Assembly (NCBI GenBank): GCA_021767625.1
Contig: JAASTB010000120.1
Span: forward strand, 1 to 6,928
Source of the DNA: Wenzhouxiangella sp.
GTDB lineage: Bacteria > Pseudomonadota > Gammaproteobacteria > Xanthomonadales > Wenzhouxiangellaceae
Reading direction: 5' to 3'
DNA: 6,928 nt
In this document: positions 1 through 6,190 of the stretch, in pieces
How positions within the stretch are numbered: position 1 is the first letter of the stretch
Layout: each line of letters starts with the position of its first letter
Translations under genes and position numbers: made by a program
The notes under the pieces: generated by a model
What the model was told of the DNA's origin: nothing
Databases searched by the model: none
The model's input: the letters and a program-made list of their open reading frames with translations, nothing else

Positions 1-656
1 AAGCCGCCCGAGACATCGCCGACGCTCCGGATGCGCGCCAGCAGGCTGTCGAGCTGCAGGCCCAGCGCCGCCATCCGGTAGGGATCGAACACGATTTCGA
101 GCTGCGGCTCGCGGAAGCTGTTGAGCCCGACATCGGTCACGCCCGGAATCGAGCGCAGCGCCGGCTCCACCGTCTGCCGGATCAGCTCCTGGTCGGCGGT
201 GAAATCGCCGTTCGCGCCGGCGGCGGTCTTGCGGATCAGAAGGGTGGCCAGCGGCTGCTCGAGCCCGCCGAGGCTGATCATCGGCTCCTCGGCATCGCGC
301 GGCCTTGGCGGCGCCTGGTTCATGGCATTGATCACGTCCATGAGCTTCATCTGCATGTCCGCACCCACCTGGAAGGACAGGATGGTGATGCTCATGCCCG
401 CGCGCACGGACGAGTGAATCGACTCCAGGCCCGGAATGGCCTGGAGCACATCTTCCTGCGGCTCGACCAGTTCGGCCTCCATTTCGGCCGGCGCGGCCGA
501 ACGCCAGAAGTTGATGATCGAGATCTGCGGCCGCTCGAGGTTGGGCGTGAGCTGCACCGGCAGCTTGACCAGGGCAGCCGCGCCCATGATGCCGACGATC
601 AGGAACACGACGACGGTGGCGACCGGGTTGGCGTGGGATAGCTTGAACAGGTCCAT
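1..656 (-). CDS. RND efflux transporter, HAE1/AcrB-like, N-terminal part (runs off left edge)
   Basis: This is the start of a proton-driven inner-membrane RND pump. About 218 codons are present, against roughly 1,000-1,050 for the family, and the frame is open to the window edge. It begins MDLFKLSHANPVATVVVFL: a short cytoplasmic lead, then a first membrane helix at about residues 12-30, then LPVQLTPNLERPQISI, the typical RND entry into the first periplasmic (porter) domain. A further family-like stretch is AAPAEMEAELVEPQEDVL (about residues 54-71), followed by the IPGLESIHSS and IPGVTDVGL strands. The ATG at 656-654 has a weak GGAA about 7 nt upstream. The proton-relay aspartates of helix 4 would lie outside the window, so the substrate class (drug or metal) cannot be judged. 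No membrane-fusion-protein gene precedes it; the gene opens directly from the divergent intergenic region. Family assignment is firm, substrate unknown. Confidence 0.93.
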   Translation of the reverse strand, partial: MDLFKLSHANPVATVVVFLIVGIMGAAALVKLPVQLTPNLERPQISIINFWRSAAPAEMEAELVEPQEDVLQAIPGLESIHSSVRAGMSITILSFQVGADMQMKLMDVINAMNQAPPRPRDAEEPMISLGGLEQPLATLLIRKTAAGANGDFTADQELIRQTVEPALRSIPGVTDVGLNSFREPQLEIVFDPYRMAALGLQLDSLLARIRSVGDVSGG

Positions 657-742
657 GGCGCGATTCCGTATCGGACGTGGTGAATGTGCGACCCATCATT
701 CGCGCCGCGGCCCGCCCCGTCCTGAAGCCCTGCCAAAGCATC

Positions 743-755
743 CGGAAACGTTCCG
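743..755. repeat. Inverted repeat CGGAA-ACG-TTCCG, possible operator
   Basis: A perfect 5-bp inverted repeat with a 3-bp spacer lies in the divergent intergenic region, about 87 bp from the pump start and 145 bp from the ThDP-enzyme start. Its place between divergent genes would suit an operator for a dimeric regulator. No regulator gene is in the window and the repeat is short, so chance is a serious alternative. Confidence 0.3.
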
Positions 756-825
756 AAATCGCCCTTAAGAATCGCTTCAAGCCACTGTTCCGATGAAGAA
801 AACCGGATTTCAGCAAGGCCGCGGA

Positions 826-854
826 ATGACTTCACCCGAGCGCGCGTGTACAGT
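826..854 (+). promoter_or_regulatory. Candidate sigma70-type promoter for the five-gene operon
   Basis: ATGACT (826-831) and TACAGT (849-854) each match four of six positions of the -35 and -10 consensus, with the preferred 17-bp spacing. Transcription would begin near 861, giving a leader of about 39 nt before the ATG at 900. The match is modest and was found by eye. Its support is position: it is the best-spaced pair I found upstream of the operon and it lies wholly outside coding sequence. Confidence 0.3.
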
Positions 855-899
855 CACCACTCGGACGATCGAACCGGAAAACGCGAACAAGAGGCTCAC

Positions 900-2648
900 A
901 TGGCGGACTACCCCGGCGGCGAACTGCTCGCCCGCATGCTCCAGGCCGAAGGCGTCGAGAAGGTCTTCGGCATCATCGACGGCACCTACTTCGGCTTCTA
1001 TTCGGCGCTGCACAGACTCGGCATCGAGATCGTCACGCCGCGCCACGAGACCAGCGCGGCGCACATGGCGGGCGCCTACGCGCGCCTGACCGGGCGCCTG
1101 GGCGTGTGCATGGCCTCCAACGGCCCCGGCGTGGCCAACCTGCTGCCGGGGCTGGTGGTCGAACAGGCCGAGGGTAACCGCGTGCTCGCCATCACCAGCG
1201 CGCGCCGGCCCGAGATCATGTATCCCGACCGCGGCGGCGCCTACCAGTGCTTCAACCAGGCCGGCGTGATCGGCCGGATCGGAAAATTCTCCGAGGCCGT
1301 ATCCTCCTGGGACCGCGTCCCCGAGATCATGCGAAAGGCTTTTCGCGCCAGCTGGGACGGACGGCCGGGCGTGGTTCACGTCGACGTGCCCGAAACGATC
1401 ATGAACGGAAAATTCAAGGCCTTGCCCAGCCTGTGGGAGCCGAAGCAGTACCGCAGCATCGAATCGGTCGCCCCCACACCGGACCAGGTCGAACAGGCCG
1501 CCGAACTGCTCACGCGGGCCGAAGCGCCCATGATCCACGCCGGCAGCGGTGTCATCCATGCTCAGGCCTTCGACGCCCTCGAACGCGTGGCCGAGCAACT
1601 CCAGGCCCCGGTCACGACCAGCTGGGCCGCCCGCGGCGTGATCGGCGAAGACTCGCCCCTGGCCATGCCCATGCCGCACGTCAAACTCAACCACAAGGTG
1701 CGCAACGACGCCGACACGGTGCTGATACTGGGCTCGCGAGTCGGCGAGACGGACTGGTGGGGCAAGCCCCCCTACTGGCGCAAGGCATCCGAGCAGACCG
1801 TCATCCAGGTCGACCTCGACGCCGCCATGATCGGGCTCAACAAACCGGCCGACCTGGCCATCCAGGCCGATGTCGGAAAGTTCCTCGAGGCCCTGGCGCG
1901 CGCCCTGGCCGATCGCAAGTCGACCAATCTCGATGCACGGCGCAATCGGGTCTCCGACTACGGAAAACAGCTCGGAAAGGACCGGGAAGACTGGAACAAG
2001 GCCCTCGAGGACGACTCGGTGCCGATGCACCCGGCGCATGTGGCCTCGATCTGCAACGAGGTTTTCGACGCCGACTCGCCCATCGTGGCCGACGGCGGCA
2101 ACACCGCCATCTGGGCGATGTTCTACCACCGCGCCCGGGTGCCCAACCGCGTGCTGTCGACCTTCAAGTTCGGCATGCTCGGCGCCGGCGTGGCGCAGGC
2201 CATCGGCGCTGCCGTTGCGCTGCCGGAAAAGCCGGTGTGCTGCATCATCGGCGACGGCGCCTTCGGCTTCCACCCGCAGGAAATCGAGACCGCCGTGCGC
2301 AACAAGCTGAAAGTCGTCTACCTGGTGCTTTGCGACAAGCAGTGGGGCATGGTCAAGATGAATCAGCAGTTCTCGCTCAGGCCATTGAAAACCCTCATGT
2401 TCAAGTCGCTTGGCCCGGAGGAAACGATCAAGGCCGACCTCGGCGAGATCGCCTTCGACCGGGTGGCCGAAGCGATGGGGGCCCACGGTGAACGGGTCTC
2501 GGACGCCAGGGATCTCAAGCCCGCGCTTGAACGCGCGCTGGGGTACGGTGGCTGTTCCGTCATCCACGTCGACGTCGATCCGGTCAAGCACATGTGGGCA
2601 CCCGGACTGATGCACTTCAAGAAAATGCATGAAGAGCCGAAAGGATAA
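900..2648 (+). CDS. ThDP-dependent enzyme, acetolactate synthase superfamily (substrate unknown)
   Basis: The product (582 aa) has the three-domain layout of ALS-like ThDP enzymes: PYR domain about 1-170, central domain about 190-327, PP domain about 377-560. In the PYR domain the catalytic glutamate is E50 in PRHETSAAHMAGAY, followed by SNGPGVANLL. In the PP domain the metal-binding motif starts GDGAFGF (G451-D452-G453). The usual Asn-Asn 26-27 residues later is Cys478-Asp479 here, in LCDKQWGMV, so Asp would replace the Mg-ligand Asn. Family members decarboxylate, ligate or lyse 2-oxo acids or related acyl compounds in the cytosol. I cannot assign the substrate; acetolactate synthase proper is unlikely given the altered motif, the neighbours and no small-subunit gene beside it. 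I chose ATG 900 because AAGAGG lies 5 nt upstream; the in-frame GTG at 846 adds 18 residues without family character. First gene of the operon. Confidence 0.93.
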   Translation: MADYPGGELLARMLQAEGVEKVFGIIDGTYFGFYSALHRLGIEIVTPRHETSAAHMAGAYARLTGRLGVCMASNGPGVANLLPGLVVEQAEGNRVLAITSARRPEIMYPDRGGAYQCFNQAGVIGRIGKFSEAVSSWDRVPEIMRKAFRASWDGRPGVVHVDVPETIMNGKFKALPSLWEPKQYRSIESVAPTPDQVEQAAELLTRAEAPMIHAGSGVIHAQAFDALERVAEQLQAPVTTSWAARGVIGEDSPLAMPMPHVKLNHKVRNDADTVLILGSRVGETDWWGKPPYWRKASEQTVIQVDLDAAMIGLNKPADLAIQADVGKFLEALARALADRKSTNLDARRNRVSDYGKQLGKDREDWNKALEDDSVPMHPAHVASICNEVFDADSPIVADGGNTAIWAMFYHRARVPNRVLSTFKFGMLGAGVAQAIGAAVALPEKPVCCIIGDGAFGFHPQEIETAVRNKLKVVYLVLCDKQWGMVKMNQQFSLRPLKTLMFKSLGPEETIKADLGEIAFDRVAEAMGAHGERVSDARDLKPALERALGYGGCSVIHVDVDPVKHMWAPGLMHFKKMHEEPKG

Positions 2649-2669
2649 GAAGAAGGGGAAGACCATCCG

Positions 2670-3587
2670 GTGCGCTTCGATCCCGACAGCCTGATCCTGC
2701 TCAACGCCATCTTGGCGCTGATGATGTTCGGCGTGGCGCTGAGCCTGCGCCCGACCGACTTCACGCGCATCATTCGCACGCCGGTGGCGCCCGCGGCCGG
2801 GTTGGTGGCGCAGTTTCTGCTGCTGCCGGCGGCCACCTGCCTGGTCACCTGGCTCCTGAAACTCGACCCCGAAATCGCGCTGGGAATGATCCTGATCGCC
2901 GCCTGCCCCGGCGGCAATTTCTCGAACATCATGACCTTCATGGCCCGCGGCTCGGTTGCCGTTTCGGTGTCGATGACGGCCGTCTCAAGCCTGGCAGCCA
3001 TCCTGCTCACGCCGCTGAATTTCGCCTTCTACGGCTGGCTCAACCCCTACACCCGCGCTTATCTCACCGAGATCAGCCTCGACCCCGGCAACATCCTGAT
3101 GCTGGTCGTCCTGGTGCTCGGCATTCCGCTCGTGCTCGGAATGCTCACCGGACGGCACTGGCCCCGGCTGGCCGAGAAGAGCGAAGCGCCGCTTCGGATC
3201 TTCTCCCTGCTGGTGCTGCTGGCCTTCGCCGGCATCGCTTTTGCCATGAATTTCAGCACTTTCCTGGCGAAATTTCATACCTTCGTGTGGCTGGTGGTCG
3301 GCCACAACCTGCTCGCCTTCTGTCTTGGCTTCGGCATGGCCAGCCTCCTGAAGGTACCGGCGGCCGATCGGCGCGCGGTAACCATGGAAGTCGGCATCCA
3401 GAACTCCGGCCTGGGGCTGGTCATCCTGTTTACTTTCTTCCCCGAGGCCGGCGGCATGCTGCTCATCGCCGGCTTCTGGGGCGTGTGGCACCTGATTGCC
3501 GGCATCACCCTGGCGCAGATATGGGCACGGCGCCCGCCTCCGGAGCCGATTGACCCACCGAAGCAGCCCGCCGAGGAGGTGGCATGA
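2670..3587 (+). CDS. BASS-family transporter (bile acid:Na+ symporter-like)
   Basis: A 305-aa, highly hydrophobic protein with 9-10 predicted membrane helices, the usual length for bacterial members of the bile acid:sodium symporter family (SBF domain). Both signature unwound-helix regions are visible: CPGGNFSN (79-86), matching the CPGG-x-x-SN sodium-site segment, and EVGIQNSGLGL from E240, with E240, Q244 and N245 matching the conserved E-x-G-x-Q-N of the crossover. Bacterial BASS proteins take up organic anions such as pantoate, pyruvate or sterol acids with Na+; the substrate here is not deducible. The polar tail is proline-rich (after about residue 288). The start is a GTG 21 nt after the preceding stop, with AAGGGG at 2653-2658; later ATGs would cut into the first helix. 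The stop overlaps the next start by ATGA. Confidence 0.93.
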   Translation: MRFDPDSLILLNAILALMMFGVALSLRPTDFTRIIRTPVAPAAGLVAQFLLLPAATCLVTWLLKLDPEIALGMILIAACPGGNFSNIMTFMARGSVAVSVSMTAVSSLAAILLTPLNFAFYGWLNPYTRAYLTEISLDPGNILMLVVLVLGIPLVLGMLTGRHWPRLAEKSEAPLRIFSLLVLLAFAGIAFAMNFSTFLAKFHTFVWLVVGHNLLAFCLGFGMASLLKVPAADRRAVTMEVGIQNSGLGLVILFTFFPEAGGMLLIAGFWGVWHLIAGITLAQIWARRPPPEPIDPPKQPAEEVA

Positions 3588-4519
3588 GCAAGCGCATCCT
3601 CATCACCGGCGCGGCCGGCTACATCGGCCACCAGCTCGGTAACCGCCTGGCGCACGACTTCGAAGTCTTCGGCACCGACATCCGCGAGCGCGACAACTTG
3701 AGCTTTCCGCTGCAAGTGCTTGATATCCGGTCCAGAAATCTCGCGGAATTGATGCGCAGTCGCGACATCACGCATGTCGTCCACCTGGCCTCCGTACTGC
3801 AGGCCTCGAAGAACCGCCAGCGCGATTTCGACGTCGATGTCGGCGGCACGCGCAATGTCCTGCAGGCCTGTCTGGAAACAGGCGTGCAGCACCTCACGGT
3901 CACCAGCTCGGGCGCGGCCTACGGCTACCACGCCGACAACCCCGACTGGATCGACGAGGACGATCCGCTGCGCGGCAACGAGACCTTTGCCTATTCCGAC
4001 CACAAGCGCCGCATCGAGGAGATGCTGGCGCGCTACCGAAAGCTGCATCCGGAGTTGAAGCAACTCGTCCTGCGTCCCGGCACCGTGCTGGGCGCTGAGA
4101 CGCGCAACCAGATCACCGCCCTGTTCACCGCCAGGCGCATCCTGGTGCTCAAGGGCCACGACTCGCCGTTCGTCTTCATCTGGGACGAGGACGTGCTCGA
4201 CATCCTCGAAAAAGGCATCCGCGAAGACGTCGAAGGCGTCTACAACCTGGCCGGCGACGGCGCGCTGGACATGCGCGAGATCGCCCGCCGAATGGGAAAG
4301 CCCACGCTCACCCTGCCGGTCGGCCTGGTCAAGCTGGGTCTGCGCGTGGCCAAATGGCTGGGTAAACCCACCGGCCCGGAACAGATCGACTTCCTGCGCT
4401 ACCGGCCGGTGCTGTCCAACCGCAAGCTCAAGGAAGAATTCGGCTACACCCCGAAGAAGACCTCGGCCGAGACCTTCGACTACTTCGCAGAACACTTCAT
4501 GGGCCGACCGAAGGGATGA
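3584..4519 (+). CDS. Extended SDR, NAD-dependent epimerase/dehydratase family
   Basis: A 311-aa extended short-chain dehydrogenase. It begins MSKRILITGAAGYIG, the Rossmann G-x-x-G-x-x-G nucleotide loop (G9, G12, G15). Asp32 at the end of the second strand favours NAD(H) over NADP(H). VVHLAS follows at the fourth strand, then TSSGAAYG with candidate catalytic Ser108/Ser109, and the active-site pair Y137-SDH-K141. LRPGTVLG and the EGVYNLAGDG strand are typical of the substrate-binding half. Relatives epimerise or dehydrate nucleotide sugars, or oxidise hydroxyl groups of other compounds. No sugar-metabolism gene is adjacent, so a role on the operon's unknown substrate is more likely. A near-perfect Shine-Dalgarno GAGGAGGT (3573-3580) lies in the 3' end of the transporter gene. 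The ATGA overlap with that gene and the next implies translational coupling. Confidence 0.92.
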   Translation: MSKRILITGAAGYIGHQLGNRLAHDFEVFGTDIRERDNLSFPLQVLDIRSRNLAELMRSRDITHVVHLASVLQASKNRQRDFDVDVGGTRNVLQACLETGVQHLTVTSSGAAYGYHADNPDWIDEDDPLRGNETFAYSDHKRRIEEMLARYRKLHPELKQLVLRPGTVLGAETRNQITALFTARRILVLKGHDSPFVFIWDEDVLDILEKGIREDVEGVYNLAGDGALDMREIARRMGKPTLTLPVGLVKLGLRVAKWLGKPTGPEQIDFLRYRPVLSNRKLKEEFGYTPKKTSAETFDYFAEHFMGRPKG

Positions 4520-5301
4520 AGGTCGTCCTGATCACTGGCGCGGCGGCGGGCCTGGGCCGCGCAATGGCAATGCGCTGGTTCAAGGCCGGCTTCAGCCTGG
4601 TTCTCGCCGATCTCGACGAGGCCAGGCTCGAACAATTCGAATGCGAACTGGATGATCCTGATCGCGTCCTGACCCGAAGCCTGGACGTCACCGATCAGCC
4701 AGCGATCACCGATTTGCTCGAATCCACCCGGGAACGCTTCGGTCGCCTCGACATCCTGGTCAACAACGCCGGCATCACCCACCGCTCGCCCGCGCATCGC
4801 ACCGACCCGGCCGTCTTCCGAAAGGTGATGGCCGTCGACTGGCAGGCGCCGGTCGAACTCACCCTGGCCGCCCTGCCCCTGCTGCGCGAGTCGAAGGGCC
4901 AGATCGTCAACATCGGCTCAATGGCCGGCTGGATGCCCCTGCCCGGCCGTGCGGCCTACGGCGCGGCCAAATCGGCGTTGACGCAATTCTTCGAAGTGCT
5001 GCGCATGGAACTGCGAGACGACGGCGTCGACGTTCTGATGGCCTACCCCAGCTTCCTCAAGACCAACATCGAGGCCAACGCGCTGGGCCACGACGGCCAA
5101 CCGGCCCGCCACGCCCAGAGCCACATCGGCAAACGGAAGGACGCCGACTGGATGGCCGAGCGCATCCTGCGCGCCGCCGAGGAACGCAGGCCCTGGCTCT
5201 ATCCCGACCGCCTGTCGAGAATCGGCAGCCTGTTGTGGCGAATCGCTCCGAGCCTGTACCTGAAGCTGATCCACCGGAAATTCGAAAGAGACCTGCGCTG
5301 A
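4516..5301 (+). CDS. Classical SDR-family oxidoreductase
   Basis: A 261-aa classical short-chain dehydrogenase/reductase. It shows T7-GAAAGLG (cofactor loop T-G-x3-G-x-G), Asp32 after the second strand (NAD(H) preference), N83-NAG, Ser135 in NIGSMAG, and the catalytic Y148-GAA-K152. The helix-4 position that usually carries the fourth catalytic residue, Asn (as in V-N-x-x-G), reads VDWQAP, so D108 replaces it. The C-terminus (about 225-261) is basic and amphipathic, SLLWRIAPSLYLKLIHRKF, and could touch the membrane, as in some short SDRs with DltE-like annotation. The reaction should be NAD(P)-linked alcohol/carbonyl interconversion; the substrate is unknown. The start ATG overlaps the preceding stop (ATGA), and the only Shine-Dalgarno-like run, GAAGGG (4510-4515), directly abuts it, so coupled re-initiation is likely. 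The stop shares one base with the next start. Confidence 0.92.
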   Translation: MKVVLITGAAAGLGRAMAMRWFKAGFSLVLADLDEARLEQFECELDDPDRVLTRSLDVTDQPAITDLLESTRERFGRLDILVNNAGITHRSPAHRTDPAVFRKVMAVDWQAPVELTLAALPLLRESKGQIVNIGSMAGWMPLPGRAAYGAAKSALTQFFEVLRMELRDDGVDVLMAYPSFLKTNIEANALGHDGQPARHAQSHIGKRKDADWMAERILRAAEERRPWLYPDRLSRIGSLLWRIAPSLYLKLIHRKFERDLR

Positions 5302-6026
5302 TGCTGCCGTGGATCTGGCTGGGCGTGTGCATCCTGATCTCGTCGACCATCGAAGCCATCACCGGCTTCGGCTCGATCGTCATCGCCCTGTCCCTGGGCG
5401 CCCTGTTGCTCCCGATCGCCGGCATGCTGCCGGTACTGGTGCCGCTCAACATCTTCTTGACCGGCACCATCGCCTGGAAGAACCGCCATCACATCGACCG
5501 TGCGTTTCTGCTGAAACTTGTCCTGCCCTTGATGGCCGCGGGCACCATGGCCGGCTACTTTCTGCGCCCATGGCTCGGGGAGAGCCTGCTGAAAATGCTG
5601 CTCGGCGCCCTGATCATCTGGTTCGCGTCACGGGAACTGTGGCGACTGATCAAGCACGTCCCCAGCCACCGCCATCCACCCTGGCTGAGCCGCATCCTGA
5701 CCTTCGCTGCGGGCATCACCCACGGACTGTTCGCCTCGGGTGGGCCGCTGCTGGTCTACGCCATGGCAGGAAAACACCTCGACAAGGGCAGCTTGAGAGC
5801 CACCCTGGTCACGGTCTGGTTCAGCCTCAACCTCGGGCTGACCATCGCCTTTTTGATCGACGGCACCTTGATTCCTGCATTGCCGCGGGTAGCGACTTAC
5901 CTGCCGGTGCTGGCAGCGGGATACTTCCTGGGGGAGTTTCTGCACCATCGACTGGATGAGCGGCGGTTCAGGCAGGTGGTGTACGTGATGCTGATCGTTA
6001 CCGGGGCCGCACTGACCCTGAGGTGA
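5301..6026 (+). CDS. TauE/SafE-family membrane permease (formerly DUF81)
   Basis: A 241-aa polytopic protein with about 7-8 hydrophobic helices in the two-fold repeat of the TauE/SafE (UPF0721) family. The first repeat carries TIEAITGFGS (GFGS at 22-25) and the second carries GITHGLFASGGPLLVYAM (SGGP at 146-149). A short, His-rich polar loop, KHVPSHRHPPW, links the halves. The family is linked to export of small sulfur-containing or other organic anions (sulfite, sulfoacetate); most members have no proven substrate. I chose ATG 5301 because it overlaps the SDR stop as TGATG, the protein then opens directly into the first helix, and AAAGAG lies about 10 nt upstream. The in-frame GTG at 5235 would add 22 polar residues lying over the SDR gene. 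This is the last gene of the operon; I see no clear rho-independent terminator after it. Confidence 0.9.
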   Translation: MLPWIWLGVCILISSTIEAITGFGSIVIALSLGALLLPIAGMLPVLVPLNIFLTGTIAWKNRHHIDRAFLLKLVLPLMAAGTMAGYFLRPWLGESLLKMLLGALIIWFASRELWRLIKHVPSHRHPPWLSRILTFAAGITHGLFASGGPLLVYAMAGKHLDKGSLRATLVTVWFSLNLGLTIAFLIDGTLIPALPRVATYLPVLAAGYFLGEFLHHRLDERRFRQVVYVMLIVTGAALTLR

Positions 6027-6136
6027 GCGCGAGCAGGGCTGACGAATGGCGTCGGCTCTTGCAGCATAGTCCATGCGGGCAAACTCGCTGCCGACAATCT
6101 CACCCAGGGATTCTGCACCGGTTGCTTTGCAGCCCG

Positions 6137-6150
6137 TTGATTGAAATCAA
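6137..6150. promoter_or_regulatory. Perfect FNR/ANR-type palindrome TTGAT-N4-ATCAA
   Basis: The 14-bp sequence TTGATTGAAATCAA matches the consensus of the oxygen-responsive FNR/ANR family at all ten specified bases. It stands out as an A/T-rich island in G/C-rich DNA, inside the 164-bp gap (6027-6190) between the convergent permease and DUF6122 genes, where no promoter is expected. On the minus strand, CAGAAT (6115-6110) matches four of six -10 bases. It would place the palindrome centre about 40 bp upstream of a start near 6103, close to class II activator geometry. Such a transcript would run antisense into the permease gene. Whether the site is functional is unknown. The rest of the gap shows no gene and no clear terminator. 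Confidence 0.4.
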
Positions 6151-6190
6151 TCAGACTCGCTCGCCCACTGGCAGCATCGCGCCGGCCCGA

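Larger units (their letters stand above)
657..899. other. Divergent intergenic region between RND pump and ThDP-enzyme operon
   Basis: These 243 bp separate two genes that point away from each other, so promoters for both should lie here. I see no convincing gene inside it: the one minus-strand frame that crosses it (GTG at 835) has atypical codon use for this window and runs out of frame into the pump gene. The region is slightly less G/C-rich in its middle (about 735-815) than the flanking coding DNA. It contains a 13-bp inverted repeat at 743-755 and a weak sigma70-like pair at 826-854, both listed separately. I find no clear promoter for the pump gene. Confidence 0.7.

Noticed and set aside
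599..835. 78-codon minus-strand frame starting at GTG 835, running from the divergent region into the RND gene
   Set aside because: Its codon use (many CTT, GCT, TCA) is unlike the other genes, it has no clear ribosome site, and it overlaps the pump start by 58 bases in another frame.
846..899. 18-residue N-terminal extension of the ThDP enzyme from GTG 846
   Set aside because: The polar, charged extension is unlike the family, it overlaps the promoter candidate, and ATG 900 has a well-placed AAGAGG.
900..2648. Calling the ThDP enzyme acetolactate synthase (ilvB/ilvI) or sulfoacetaldehyde acetyltransferase (xsc)
   Set aside because: No small regulatory subunit gene or branched-chain genes are adjacent, the cofactor motif is altered, and no phosphate acetyltransferase is present. 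Only the superfamily is supported.
810..2666. 618-codon open frame on the minus strand opposite the ThDP-enzyme gene
   Set aside because: It mirrors the ThDP gene almost end to end. Its product is rich in His, Gly, Arg and Ala with no recognisable motif, as expected for the antisense of a GC3-biased gene, while the plus strand has a clear family protein.
3275..4495. 406-codon open frame on the minus strand opposite the epimerase and transporter genes
   Set aside because: It covers parts of two genuine plus-strand genes and shows no domain or membrane pattern; it is an antisense by-product of codon bias.
5235..5300. 22-residue N-terminal extension of the TauE/SafE protein from GTG 5235
   Set aside because: It lies over the SDR coding sequence, is polar and proline-rich, and the TGATG overlap at 5299-5303 gives a natural coupled start.
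6113..6132. CTGCA...TGCAG inverted repeat as a terminator between the convergent genes
   Set aside because: The stem is only 5 bp with a 10-nt loop and no T-tract on either strand; too weak to call.
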